A DNA stretch of 64,000 nt from Bradyrhizobium guangxiense (GTDB lineage: Bacteria; Pseudomonadota; Alphaproteobacteria; Rhizobiales; Xanthobacteraceae), in assembly GCF_004114915.1 (NCBI RefSeq), contig NZ_CP022219.1, forward strand, positions 4,060,501 to 4,124,500, written 5' to 3'. The number at the start of each line of letters is the position of its first letter. Positions within the stretch are counted from its first letter, which is position 1. Made by a program: the position numbers and the translations under genes. This document shows positions 44,859 through 52,740 of the stretch, one piece after another. The notes beneath the pieces are model-generated. The model made no database searches. It was not told the origin of the DNA and was given only the letters and a program-made list of their open reading frames with translations.

Positions 44859-45806
44859 GTGAGCGATCACTTTGGTTTAGATCTGGGCGTGGTACAGCGC
44901 AGCCGTGGGCAGACCGCCATTGGGCGCTCTCTGTACCAGCTGCGCGGTTCGGCGCGATTGCCCGATGGTTCTGTCGTCGATTATTCCGATCGAACTGATC
45001 ACGTCGCGCATTTCATCGTCGCACCCGACGATGCGCCCGCTTGGGTCACGGACTGCAAGGAGTTGTGGACCCGAGCCGCCGCCGCAGAGACGCGGGCAGA
45101 TGCGCAGGAGGCACGCGTCATGGAATTGTCGCTCCCGCGAGAGCTGGCGCGAGAGGATTGGATCGAAATCGCCCGTCGGGTGGCCAAAGCTCTCGCGAAG
45201 CGCGGCATGGTGGTGCAAGTGGACATCCACTGTCCGATCGCGTCTGACGGAGGCCTCAATCCCCATGCGCATTTCCTGATCACGATGCGTGAAATCAAGG
45301 ACGGGAAGTTTGCGCAGAAAAAAGCTCGTCACTGGAATAAGGAGTTCTACGACAAGGCTTCCGTCATCCGCCGCGACATGGCGGATGTGTTGAACCGGTA
45401 CTGCCAAAAGCGAGGCGTCGATTACCACGCTGACCACCGGTCGAATGCGGAACGGGGGCTGCCTCCGGCCGAGATCCGTCTGCCGCGTTGGAACGTGCTG
45501 CATTACAAGCGGACCGGGAAAAAGACCCCTGCCCTCGAGCGACGCGACCAGGAACGCGCAGCCAGGGCGGAGATCGCCCGCCTGGAGGCCGAATACCATG
45601 AAGTCCAGCGGGAATTCGCCCGCGCTGAGGAGGCGGCGCCTATCGCTGCTGCGAACTCACGTGCCCTGGTGACCCGCCCGGTCCGCTTCTCCGTTACAAG
45701 CATCACCGCGCGCGCTACGTCCGATCGTCCGACTAAGACTTTCGGCGCGCTTCTCGCATCCTCAGTTTCTATGGAGGAGCCGTCCGCTCCCCGGTACGGG
45801 CCGTAG
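44859..45806 (+). CDS. MobA/MobL-family relaxase
   Basis: 315 residues. The relaxase core is visible: LPRELAREDWIEIARRVAKA, the metal-binding histidines in DIHCPIASDGGLNPHAHFLI (H and HxH) and ARHWNKEFYDKASVIRRDMA, followed by VDYHADHRSNAERGLPPAEI. The usual N-terminal active-site tyrosine is not obvious within the first residues. The C-terminus (after about 250) is coiled and short, without the helicase or primase domain of larger relatives. It would nick DNA at oriT for mobilisation by a helper conjugation system. A GTG or ATG start could be debated; the frame opens at 44859. Confidence 0.8.
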   Translation: MSDHFGLDLGVVQRSRGQTAIGRSLYQLRGSARLPDGSVVDYSDRTDHVAHFIVAPDDAPAWVTDCKELWTRAAAAETRADAQEARVMELSLPRELAREDWIEIARRVAKALAKRGMVVQVDIHCPIASDGGLNPHAHFLITMREIKDGKFAQKKARHWNKEFYDKASVIRRDMADVLNRYCQKRGVDYHADHRSNAERGLPPAEIRLPRWNVLHYKRTGKKTPALERRDQERAARAEIARLEAEYHEVQREFARAEEAAPIAAANSRALVTRPVRFSVTSITARATSDRPTKTFGALLASSVSMEEPSAPRYGP

Positions 45807-45965
45807 CCACGGGAAGCTCTGCCGTCGCCTGGGCCGCAAGCTGGAAATCCCAATAATCCTCGGCGCTGCTTCCCCTCGGCACTGTTGGCCCTGTGATGAC
45901 GTATGCGGCCGAACTGCTCCTTGTCTTCCCGGCAGACATTCTGAGAGAACGTGGGCGCGCCGGAC
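45807..45965. other. short gap after the relaxase gene
   Basis: 160 bases with several in-frame stops and no gene of note. It may be decayed relaxase C-terminal coding sequence. Confidence 0.3.
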
Positions 45966-46190
45966 ATGCTCCAGCGAAAGGGATCGGAGAAGAACGCGAG
46001 CAGCGGCTCATCGCTGGCGCGGCTCACTCAGCCGAGCGTTGCGAAGGTCCTCGTTCAGCGCCTTCTCGTCTTCGCACGGCGTCAGCCGCTCCAGGCGATG
46101 GCTGCCGACATCGCCAGACTGGTGAAGAACATGGCGAACGTCCTGTCGAGCACGACGGGACGCTCAAATCCCACTAACTCTCGCGAATAA
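45966..46190 (+). CDS. small protein of unknown function in the mobilisation region, 74 aa
   Basis: It starts MLQRKGSEKNASSGSSLARL and ends ADIARLVKNMANVLSSTTGR with a Ser/Asn-rich tail. It is basic with two probable helices. No ribosome site is strong. It lies between the relaxase gene and the tandem repeats on the same strand. It could be a remnant of a larger gene. Confidence 0.35.
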   Translation: MLQRKGSEKNASSGSSLARLTQPSVAKVLVQRLLVFARRQPLQAMAADIARLVKNMANVLSSTTGRSNPTNSRE

Positions 46191-46192
46191 GC

Positions 46193-46205
46193 GCTACCCG
46201 TCAGC
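46193..46205 (+). repeat. 13-bp direct repeat GCTACCCGTCAGC (second copy)
   Basis: Identical to 44823-44835, with a 9-base inverted partial copy at 44108-44116. The two exact copies flank the relaxase gene. Confidence 0.55.
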
Positions 46206-46279
46206 GGACCGACATCGTTGACACTCAAAGTTTAATCGAAATGCGCTGGCGTAGTGAACACGATCTCAACGGAAAAATG

Positions 46280-46348
46280 GGATCACAGGATCACAGGATC
46301 ACAGGATCACAGGATCACAGGATCACAGGATCACAGGATCATGTGATC
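46280..46348 (+). repeat. seven tandem GGATCACA units plus an inverted half-copy
   Basis: GGATCACA is repeated seven times without change (46280-46335), then GGATCA and the inverted TGTGATC (46342-46348). The ribbon-helix-helix gene starts 24 bases later. The unit core ATCACA resembles the WATCACW heptads bound in tandem by the omega repressor, a ribbon-helix-helix plasmid partition/copy regulator. An autoregulatory operator or centromere-like site is the most likely role; an iteron origin is the alternative. Confidence 0.85.
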
Positions 46349-46372
46349 GAAAGGCAGTACGTCAAGGAAGGA

Positions 46373-46732
46373 ATGGCGATGGCGAAGAAAAAGTCGACCA
46401 CTCTGCGCGACCTATCTGGTGCAGCGAGTAGTACCAATGCGGCAGAGCCTGTGAAGCTGCTGAGCAAGAACTCAAACATCAATAATGAGTTGTATTTCGT
46501 AGTGCCCCCGGAGGAGGATGCCGGCAGAGGTACCAACGGTCAACTCGCACCCACCTCCGCGGTCTCGAGAACCAAAAAGCCCAAAGGGAAGCAGATGAGT
46601 GTCTATCTCGAACCGTCTTTGCATAAACGACTTCGAGAATACGCCCACAAGAAGGAAATCAAGATGCACCCGATCATCATCGAGGGGATTATCATGGCCT
46701 TGGACAAGCGCGAGGCCTTGATCGAGGAATAG
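46373..46732 (+). CDS. ribbon-helix-helix DNA-binding protein
   Basis: 119 residues from the ATG at 46373 (AGGAAGGA upstream). The N-terminal ~75 residues are polar and probably disordered. The C-terminal ~45 form a ribbon-helix-helix: KGKQMSVYLEPSLHKRLREY (beta strand QMSVYLE then helix), followed by KKEIKMHPIIIEGIIMALDK. A long flexible N-terminus with a C-terminal RHH is the ParG/omega layout of partition and copy-control proteins. Direct repeats immediately upstream support autoregulation. The longer frame to 46241 simply reads through the repeats. No ParA gene is adjacent. Confidence 0.75.
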   Translation: MAMAKKKSTTLRDLSGAASSTNAAEPVKLLSKNSNINNELYFVVPPEEDAGRGTNGQLAPTSAVSRTKKPKGKQMSVYLEPSLHKRLREYAHKKEIKMHPIIIEGIIMALDKREALIEE

Positions 46733-47414
46733 CATTTGCGCGTTTGAGAACGTACCCAGGAACTAAGCACAAGGACGGCGCATTAGGCAGAAGCGCATAG
46801 GTTCGACGGCGAGCTCCCCCGACAAGCCCTGGCTTGCAGATAATGGCGTCTCGCCCGGCGTTTTGGAGCCGGTCACTCTTCTCACTGCGATCACGTCCGC
46901 CACCGGGCACGTTGAGGCCCATACCAAATCCCACAATCTGAGCATAGCCGTTCGCTTCTCTGGACGAGCGCAACGAGCGGGAACGCGAATAGCTTGATGT
47001 GCGGGGCAGGACTATGCTTTGACCGCAGCTTCTATCAGTCAACTGCGCCATGATCAGCCTCGACGCCGCGGCCTGGATCTTGACGCCCTTTCGCGCCAAC
47101 GGATCCGCACTAATGGCGCGCATCAGTCGCCACTCAAGCTTATGGTCGACACCGCGCCGATCACAAGACGCCGACTACCGTGAATTCGTGCACAGTCGCG
47201 CGCAAATTATAAGCCATCGCCGCCCACCATAGAAGATCGACGACAACACCAATCCTTGTTCTAGAAGGCCCGGCGAGGTCATACCGCCTTGGCTGCCCGG
47301 CCGGTCCGATCTGTTCTCCCCTGGTTTTGCCTCGTTTTCCCAGGTCTCAGTTGGACGACGATACGAGAATCACCGACAAGGGCCGAGGTCTCGCAATCAG
47401 ACAATTGGTCCCCG
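46733..47414. other. 680-base region without a confident gene
   Basis: Short plus-strand and minus-strand open frames (47050-47232 plus; 46692-47123 minus) lack ribosome sites and known domains. This may contain a lost partner gene of the ribbon-helix-helix protein. Confidence 0.4.
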
Positions 47415-47663
47415 ATGGGTCGACCCAGCAAAAAGGCTCCTTCCAACTTCGCCCGGAATGCGCGGACGCTGGGCGAAAACGTGCGGCGGCTGCGACAACT
47501 GGCGGAGCTGTCACAAGTAGGGCTTGCTGAAGCTGCGGATCTTCGCCAGGCTTTGATAAGCGAAATCGAACGAGGCGAATCGAATCCTAGGCTAGAGTCG
47601 CTGACAAAGATTGCCGATGCGCTGAAAGTGCGCCTGACCGAGCTGTTCAACTACGATCAATAG
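47415..47663 (+). CDS. XRE-family transcriptional regulator
   Basis: 82 residues. A helix-turn-helix of the Cro/C1 type fills the protein: LGENVRRLRQLAELSQVGLA, EAADLRQALISEIERGESNP and LESLTKIADALKVRLTELF. This size and fold match controller proteins of restriction-modification and toxin-antitoxin loci. The ATG at 47415 (MGRPSKKAP) follows no strong ribosome site; an upstream in-frame extension is not conserved in appearance. The strong promoter and palindrome at 47721-47754 lie just downstream, a plausible target. Confidence 0.85.
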   Translation: MGRPSKKAPSNFARNARTLGENVRRLRQLAELSQVGLAEAADLRQALISEIERGESNPRLESLTKIADALKVRLTELFNYDQ

Positions 47664-47720
47664 TGGACTGACCGCCGACGCGATCGTCATCCCAACGCGG
47701 CGAACGCGCCTGGTGGCCTG

Positions 47721-47754
47721 TTGACATTTTTGTTTTTATACGCTATAACGTATA
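47721..47754 (+). promoter_or_regulatory. near-consensus sigma70 promoter overlapped by a palindrome
   Basis: TTGACA (47721-47726), a 17-base spacer and TATAAC (47744-47749) form an almost ideal promoter. TATACG-CTATAA-CGTATA (47737-47754) is a palindrome with 6-base arms lying across the -10 box, a typical repressor position. Transcription would begin near 47756. Confidence 0.75.
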
Positions 47755-47786
47755 GAATGAAGTGCCGCGTACCGAAAGAGAGTGAC

Positions 47787-48629
47787 ATGCCGATTGATCC
47801 CACCCTTGGCCTGTTGACCACCGACGAAGCCATATCCCGCGCAGCGAAGCAGGTCGTGGCCAGCGCACTCGACGCGACCTCTTCGATCGATCCGATCATC
47901 GGCGCCGAATTCTCCCGCGCGTTCTCCTTCTTTGGATTGGTCGTGCAGCGCCACGGCCTCCTCATCCAGCGGGTGTTGGCCGATATCCTGGCCTCCAGCG
48001 GCCGGTTCGAGGTGCTGACGGAAAGCCCCATCCCGATCACGGCCGCCGCTCTTGATCTGCTGGCGTCGGAAAACTCCGAAAAGGATCTCTCCACCATCAA
48101 GCTCAAGTCGGATTCCCGTGTGGAGCGGTCCGTGATGGTGGACATCATCGTCATCGACGAGGCCAAGCGTTGGGCCGGCGTCTACGACGTGAAGCGCGGG
48201 AACGGCGAAACGACCTGGAAGACGCGAAAGCCGATCGAGAATGACCTGCGTGCGGCGCGCCTGGTCCTTCAGTCCCATCTCAAGAAGCTCGGATACGACA
48301 TCGACCACGTCGATTCCGCGGTCATCGACTATTACGGCTCCTCCGGTTTTCCCCGCAATATCAAGATCAGCGGCGGCGAGCTCGATCGTCATTTTGGCGT
48401 CCCCATCGCTGACAGGATCGACAACATGACGATGGCCCTCCGCGACGAGGTGCACGCGGGTCTGCTCCAGATTTTGGAGCCGACCATTCTCAAGCTGACC
48501 GCGGTGAAGACGAAGGTCACCACCGAACAGGCCGCGCGCGCGGCGCCCGAGGGAGCCATCCGGGTCGCCGATATTCTGCAGGCCCGGCCCCGCGGCCCCG
48601 ATCAGTGGCAGGCTGGTTTCGCGCGCTAG
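47787..48629 (+). CDS. putative PD-(D/E)XK-type protein, first gene of an unidentified cassette
   Basis: 280 residues; family not recognised. An N-terminal helical part is followed by VMVDIIVID (Asp119), RWAGVYDVKRG (Asp134-x-Lys136), a spacing of acidic and D-x-K residues in alternating strands that resembles the PD-(D/E)XK nuclease core. A helix with R and K and the segment HVDSAVIDYYGSSGFPRNIK follow. It would be a cytosolic nuclease-like or DNA-binding protein. The ATG at 47787 (GAGAG upstream) suits the promoter at 47721; an ATG at 47757 would be nearly leaderless. Confidence 0.6.
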   Translation: MPIDPTLGLLTTDEAISRAAKQVVASALDATSSIDPIIGAEFSRAFSFFGLVVQRHGLLIQRVLADILASSGRFEVLTESPIPITAAALDLLASENSEKDLSTIKLKSDSRVERSVMVDIIVIDEAKRWAGVYDVKRGNGETTWKTRKPIENDLRAARLVLQSHLKKLGYDIDHVDSAVIDYYGSSGFPRNIKISGGELDRHFGVPIADRIDNMTMALRDEVHAGLLQILEPTILKLTAVKTKVTTEQAARAAPEGAIRVADILQARPRGPDQWQAGFAR

Positions 48630-48727
48630 GCGGCACGTAAATCGCAATCTGACCGCGTGTCGACGAGGATGCCGCCTTGAGGGCCGCGCCGCCTTGCCCA
48701 TCGCTATTCGTGCGTAGGAGTTCAACA

Positions 48728-49321
48728 ATGGATGAGGCGAAGGCGGACAACTCGCAGGAGCGGAATGGTCGCCACCTGGAAGGCCCGCGTTTGGTCGTCG
48801 CAGGGCAAGCTGGCCCGACGTTACCGCTCTATCCGGCGTGGGGGCTGACGCGGTTGTCTCCCTGGCCGTATGAACCCAACGAGACGTCACCCCTGGCGTG
48901 GTGGCGCCGGTTGCCGCCGGACTCGTTTCACGATGCCGAGCGGTCGCTGTTGCGCGCGACGCTCGGAGATGTCCGCGTCCTCCGCGGCGGGGATGACCTC
49001 CCCGCCGCTCTTCGTGGCGATGCAGCAGCCGCCGTTGGCGCCGCGTTGGGCCTGATGCCGATCGGGGAAGTCACGTTGCCGGTCGACGTCACCATGTCGT
49101 GGCTCCTGTACACCGCGCTCAAGCAGGATGCGACGGCCGCGCTGGTCATGTCGCAGATCGTTGGTCTCACCGATCTCGGCCACAAGTTCGCGATCGAGCT
49201 CGCCGGATCCTGGTTCAAATACGGCCGACGACATTCGGACGATCCACGCAAGTTCGACCTGGCGGAAGACGTCCTTCTGATCGCGTTCCAGCAGCATCAG
49301 AACCGGGACCATGGCGCATGA
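48728..49321 (+). CDS. unknown protein, second gene of the cassette
   Basis: 197 residues; not recognised. It has a Gly/Pro/Trp-rich N-terminal part (GPTLPLYPAWGLTRLSPWPY), a conserved-looking WWRRLPPDSFHDAERSLLRA segment and a C-terminal helical half with TALKQDATAALVMSQIVGLT and LAGSWFKYGRR. There is no signal, membrane segment or nuclease motif. AGGAG eight bases before the ATG fixes the start. Its stop overlaps the start of a 20-codon ORF (ATGA at 49318-49321). Confidence 0.65.
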   Translation: MDEAKADNSQERNGRHLEGPRLVVAGQAGPTLPLYPAWGLTRLSPWPYEPNETSPLAWWRRLPPDSFHDAERSLLRATLGDVRVLRGGDDLPAALRGDAAAAVGAALGLMPIGEVTLPVDVTMSWLLYTALKQDATAALVMSQIVGLTDLGHKFAIELAGSWFKYGRRHSDDPRKFDLAEDVLLIAFQQHQNRDHGA

Positions 49322-49380
49322 AGCTTGTGTTCTCGGACCTGCATGTCGACGATAACGACGGCTCGGACAACGAAGTATGA
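49318..49380 (+). CDS. 20-codon ORF coupled at both ends
   Basis: MKLVFSDLHVDDNDGSDNEV is encoded between the second cassette gene and the AAA+ gene. It starts in an ATGA overlap with the upstream stop and ends in an ATGA overlap with the AAA+ start (49377-49380). SDLHVD resembles the first motif of metallophosphoesterases, so it may be a remnant, a coupling leader or a microprotein. It has no ribosome site of its own. Confidence 0.4.
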   Translation: MKLVFSDLHVDDNDGSDNEV

Positions 49381-50951
49381 GCACGAGCGAGGACTCCGAT
49401 GATCTCGGCCTTCGGGCAGATGCCGACGACGCGGTCTCGACCGGCGCAGCGGCGGATTCGGTCGACGCGAACGATAGTCTGAAGGATCTTCCCCGGCTGC
49501 TCCGCTATTCCATGCTCATCACCGACAGTGCTGACCATATTAAGCAGCGGCTGATCGCCGAGATCGACGAATTGTGCCCGCAGCTCCCTCAGAATGGGGC
49601 TTGGGCCAACGCGTCCGGCGTCGATCCCGGACTTGCGCTCGCCGCCGAACTCGACCACCGCGCCGTCGTCCAGAACGAGCCGAACCTGCGCAGCCTGGCC
49701 GATTGCGTGAGATTGGTGTGCCTGCCGACGCCTAGCGATCGAACCTATTTCGCGGACCACCGCAGGGTCGGCAAGGCGCTGATCCAGGCTTTTCAGGCTG
49801 CCTCGCGGCACGTCGACGACGAACTCTGCTGCGGCCTTGAGCATTTTGTCTTTGGCTGGGCGGCGCTGCCGTCTTGCACCGACATGCTGTCGAAGACAGC
49901 TTCCGCGGCGCGGAACGCCGCTTTCTTGGGCAGCCGAATGGCAGCGCACCGCGTTGCAGCGGCGGAAAGGACGGCCTGGCGCAAGGCCAAGGAGCAGGAG
50001 GAGCGCAGGAGGCAGGAGGAGGCCGAGGAAGAGGCCGTCGAAGGCGAGGAGCAAGCTGCATCAGTTGTCGCAAAAGCTGTGCCCGAACGTCAGCTGGTGG
50101 TCGCTCGCTTGAGCAACGACGCGATGAAGAACATCAAGCTGAAGGACATCCTCGGCCCGTTGAAGAGCGTCATCAACACGCCGCTGCCGCTGGCCGAGGT
50201 GCCGCCGCTGGACGAGGTCCGATCCACGCTCCTGTTCGAATTCCCCTATGCACGCGAAGTCATCGATTTTGCGCTGGCCGACTTGGTTGGCCGGGTCACG
50301 GTCCGCCTGCGTCCGCTGCTGCTGGTTGGCGACGTTGGCGGCGGCAAGAGCCGATTCGCGCGGCGGCTCGGCGAAGTACTCGGCCTGACGGTTTGGCGCA
50401 CTGACGCCAGCCGGAACGACGGCGCCGTGTTCGGAGGTACCGACCGGCGCTGGTATTCGGCCGAGCCCTGTCATCCGTTTCTCGCCATCGCACAGGGCAA
50501 GACCGCGAGCCCTCTGATCCTGCTGGATGAAATTGAGAAGGCGGGCACGCGATCAGATTATGGTCGGCTCTGGGATTGCTTGTTGGGATTTCTCGAGCCC
50601 GAGACAAATGCCCGCTATCCGGATCCGGCGCTGCAGACCAACTTGGACCTCTCCCAGGTCTCATACATTGCCACCGCCAACAGCCTCGATCCCCTGCCCT
50701 CGCCCATCCGCGACCGGTTTCGCGTGGTGAGCTTTCCGAAACCGACCGCCGGCGATCTCGATACGCTGTTGCCGGCCGTGATCGCCGATCTCGCCAGGGA
50801 GCGCGGCCTCGATGCGAGCTGGGTTCCGCCGCTCGACGGTGCCGAACACGCCGCCGTCACACGCAACTGGCGCGGCGGCTCGGTCCGACGGTTGCGCCGC
50901 ATTGTCGAGGCGATGCTGCGCGAGCGCGATCTCCATGCCACGAGGAACTGA
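49377..50951 (+). CDS. AAA+ ATPase (MoxR/Lon-like), third gene of the cassette
   Basis: 524 residues. The N-terminal ~200 residues are helical, ending in a strongly charged Glu/Arg coiled stretch (AKEQEERRRQEEAEEEA). The AAA+ module has GDVGGGKS (Walker A, 318-325), LILLDEIEKA (Walker B Asp384-Glu385), a sensor-like ATANSLDPLPSPIRDRFRVV and arginine-rich end. The phrase LPSPIRDRF is typical of Lon/MoxR-type remodelers. It probably powers conformational change of a partner nuclease, by analogy with McrB-like motors; this is inference. It is coupled to the preceding ORF by ATGA and ends one base before the DUF2130 gene. Confidence 0.8.
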   Translation: MSTSEDSDDLGLRADADDAVSTGAAADSVDANDSLKDLPRLLRYSMLITDSADHIKQRLIAEIDELCPQLPQNGAWANASGVDPGLALAAELDHRAVVQNEPNLRSLADCVRLVCLPTPSDRTYFADHRRVGKALIQAFQAASRHVDDELCCGLEHFVFGWAALPSCTDMLSKTASAARNAAFLGSRMAAHRVAAAERTAWRKAKEQEERRRQEEAEEEAVEGEEQAASVVAKAVPERQLVVARLSNDAMKNIKLKDILGPLKSVINTPLPLAEVPPLDEVRSTLLFEFPYAREVIDFALADLVGRVTVRLRPLLLVGDVGGGKSRFARRLGEVLGLTVWRTDASRNDGAVFGGTDRRWYSAEPCHPFLAIAQGKTASPLILLDEIEKAGTRSDYGRLWDCLLGFLEPETNARYPDPALQTNLDLSQVSYIATANSLDPLPSPIRDRFRVVSFPKPTAGDLDTLLPAVIADLARERGLDASWVPPLDGAEHAAVTRNWRGGSVRRLRRIVEAMLRERDLHATRN

Positions 50952-50952
50952 G

Positions 50953-52377
50953 ATGCCCGACAACACTGACACGAACTCCAAGCAGACGCCGTCCAAGGGC
51001 TTGCCGGGTCCGATGCGATTGCCGGGGATAACGCCGCCGACCGTCGCAAGGGCGGTCCGGGACGCCGATACAATCCCCGGCAACGACATCAGGACCGATA
51101 CCATGACCGCCCCACAGATCGTCTGCCCCAAGTGCCGGACGCAGATCCCAGTGACGGACGCGCTCGCCGAACCTCTCGTCGCTGACGCACGCCGACGTTT
51201 CGAGCAGCAGCTGGCGGACAAGGAGGCGGCCTTCGGCCGCCGTGAGGCTCAGCTGCGCGAGGCGCAGAGCGAGCTCAGCAGGGCGCGCGAGACCATCGAC
51301 GAGCAGGTGGCGGCGAAACTGAAGGCGGAGCGCTCCGCCATCGCGGCAGCCGAGGCCAAGAGGGCACGACTTGCCCTGGCCGACGAAATCACCGCGCGCG
51401 ACCAGCAGCTGACGGACATGCAGCAGCTGCTGGCGACTAACGCGGAGAAGCTGGCCGTGGCGCAGAAGGCCCAGGCGGATGTGTTGCGCAAGGAGCGCGA
51501 GCTGGACGACGCCAAGCGGGAGCTCGATCTCACCGTCGAAAAGAGGATCCAGGACGGCCTCGCCGGCGTGCGCGACAAGGCCAGGTTGGAGGCGGAAGAC
51601 GCTCTCAGGGCCAGGGTTGCCGAGAAGGAGGCGCAGATCGCAGGCATGCAGCGGCAGATCGAGGATCTGAAGCGTAAGGCCGAGCAAGGATCCCAGCAAT
51701 TGCAGGGCGAGACTTCGGAGCTCGAACTCGAGGCCCTGCTGCGCACGAACTTCTCCGGCGATCTCATCGAACCTGTCCTCACCGGCCAGAACGGTGGTGA
51801 TCTGCTGCATCGCGTGCTTGGCCCCGGCGGCCAGGTGTGCGGCACCATCCTCTGGGAATCCAAGCGCACCAAGAACTGGAGCCACGACTGGCTCGCCAAG
51901 GTCAGGAATGACCAGCGTGCCGCGCGGGCGGAAATCTCGTTGATCGTCTCCAGCGCCCTGCCGAAGGGACTCGAAACCTTCAACGTCATCGACAACGTCT
52001 GGGTCGCGGCCCCCCGCTTCTCGATCCCTCTCGCCACCGTCCTGCGCCAATGGCTGATCGACGTCGCGGCCAGCCGCGCCGCTCAGGAAGGTCAGCAGAC
52101 CAAGATGGAGCTGGTCTACGCCTACCTGACGGGCCCCCGCTTCCGCCAGCGCATCGACGCCATCGTCGAGCGCTTCACCGACATGCACCAGGACCTTGAC
52201 CGCGAGCGCAAGATGATGCCCCGCCTCTGGGCCAAGCGCGAGGAGCAGCTCCGCGGCGTGCTGGACTCGACGGCGGGACTCTACGGCGACCTGCAGGGTA
52301 TCGCCGGCCGGGCGATGCAGGAGATCGAGAGCCTGGACGTGCTCATGATCGAGACGAAGGGGGGAGCGGCGGAGTAG
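50953..52377 (+). CDS. DUF2130 protein with coiled coil and nuclease-like domain
   Basis: 474 residues. A polar N-terminal extension leads to IVCPKCRTQIPV (Cys58-x2-Cys61, half a zinc knuckle), a long Ala/Glu/Lys/Arg coiled coil (about 75-265), and the DUF2130 core: ELEALLRTNFSGDLIEPV, GQNGGDLLHRVLG (Asp283) and GTILWESKRTKNWSHDWLAK (Glu302-x-Lys304). The D...ExK spacing resembles a PD-(D/E)XK nuclease. GAGGA seven bases upstream supports the ATG at 50953; the alternative ATG at 51103 gives the usual family start (MTAPQIVCPKC). The final ~120 residues form helices. It completes the cassette. Confidence 0.8.
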   Translation: MPDNTDTNSKQTPSKGLPGPMRLPGITPPTVARAVRDADTIPGNDIRTDTMTAPQIVCPKCRTQIPVTDALAEPLVADARRRFEQQLADKEAAFGRREAQLREAQSELSRARETIDEQVAAKLKAERSAIAAAEAKRARLALADEITARDQQLTDMQQLLATNAEKLAVAQKAQADVLRKERELDDAKRELDLTVEKRIQDGLAGVRDKARLEAEDALRARVAEKEAQIAGMQRQIEDLKRKAEQGSQQLQGETSELELEALLRTNFSGDLIEPVLTGQNGGDLLHRVLGPGGQVCGTILWESKRTKNWSHDWLAKVRNDQRAARAEISLIVSSALPKGLETFNVIDNVWVAAPRFSIPLATVLRQWLIDVAASRAAQEGQQTKMELVYAYLTGPRFRQRIDAIVERFTDMHQDLDRERKMMPRLWAKREEQLRGVLDSTAGLYGDLQGIAGRAMQEIESLDVLMIETKGGAAE

Positions 52378-52400
52378 ATGTCACGCCGACGAGGAAGCGG

Positions 52401-52649
52401 CTATCCACTTAGCTTTGTAACGAAACCGAATAGCCCCCCTGATGGATCAGTGTCGGTCAGCACAAGACGGATAAAGTCATCGACCCCGCACTTGACGCCA
52501 AAATCCTCCCTCGGGGCGCATCTGAATTGAGCGTCAGTGTACTGAAAGCCGTATTTTTTACTCACCTGGCGCGCCAGTTCGATCGTGTGCGCTCTCATGC
52601 GGTTCAGCGGCAACCGTCCTTTGCAAAATATGGCAAAGGTTCGGATCAT
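52401..52649 (-). CDS. small protein at the end of the Gabija-like operon, 82 aa
   Basis: Product not recognised. It starts MIRTFAIFCKGRLPLNRMRA and contains a probable helix (HTIELARQVSKKYGF), then an Asp-rich C-terminal segment (VDDFIRLVLTDTDPSGG). It lies seven bases downstream of a possible 27-codon membrane ORF, in the same direction as the Gabija-like genes, and converges on the DUF2130 gene (23-base gap). Confidence 0.45.
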   Translation of the reverse strand: MIRTFAIFCKGRLPLNRMRAHTIELARQVSKKYGFQYTDAQFRCAPREDFGVKCGVDDFIRLVLTDTDPSGGLFGFVTKLSG

Positions 52650-52656
52650 TCACCGA

Positions 52657-52740
52657 TTAAGCGTGCTTGAGCTCGAAATAGACCGTCCAGACCAGGCAGA
52701 GCAAAAGAGCGTTCACGAACAGGATAAGGCCGGTGATCAG
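52657..52740 (-). CDS. candidate 27-aa membrane microprotein with CTG start
   Basis: The frame reads LITGLILFVNALLLCLVWTV and YFELKHA, one hydrophobic helix with a polar C-terminus. The CTG overlaps the upstream stop as CTGA (52737-52740), mimicking an ATGA coupling. The tight fit between two small genes is the main support; a CTG start without a ribosome site is the main doubt. Confidence 0.35.
   Translation of the reverse strand: MITGLILFVNALLLCLVWTVYFELKHA

Noticed and set aside
46280..46348. CRISPR-like tandem array
   Set aside because: The 8-bp units are contiguous with no spacers and no cas gene is present; it is an operator- or iteron-like repeat.
46692..47123. 143-codon minus-strand open frame after the ribbon-helix-helix gene
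   Set aside because: No start signal or known domain, and it overlaps the end of the supported gene.
50857..52188. 443-codon minus-strand open frame
   Set aside because: Antisense to the DUF2130 coiled coil; its Leu/Arg periodicity mirrors the coiled coil.
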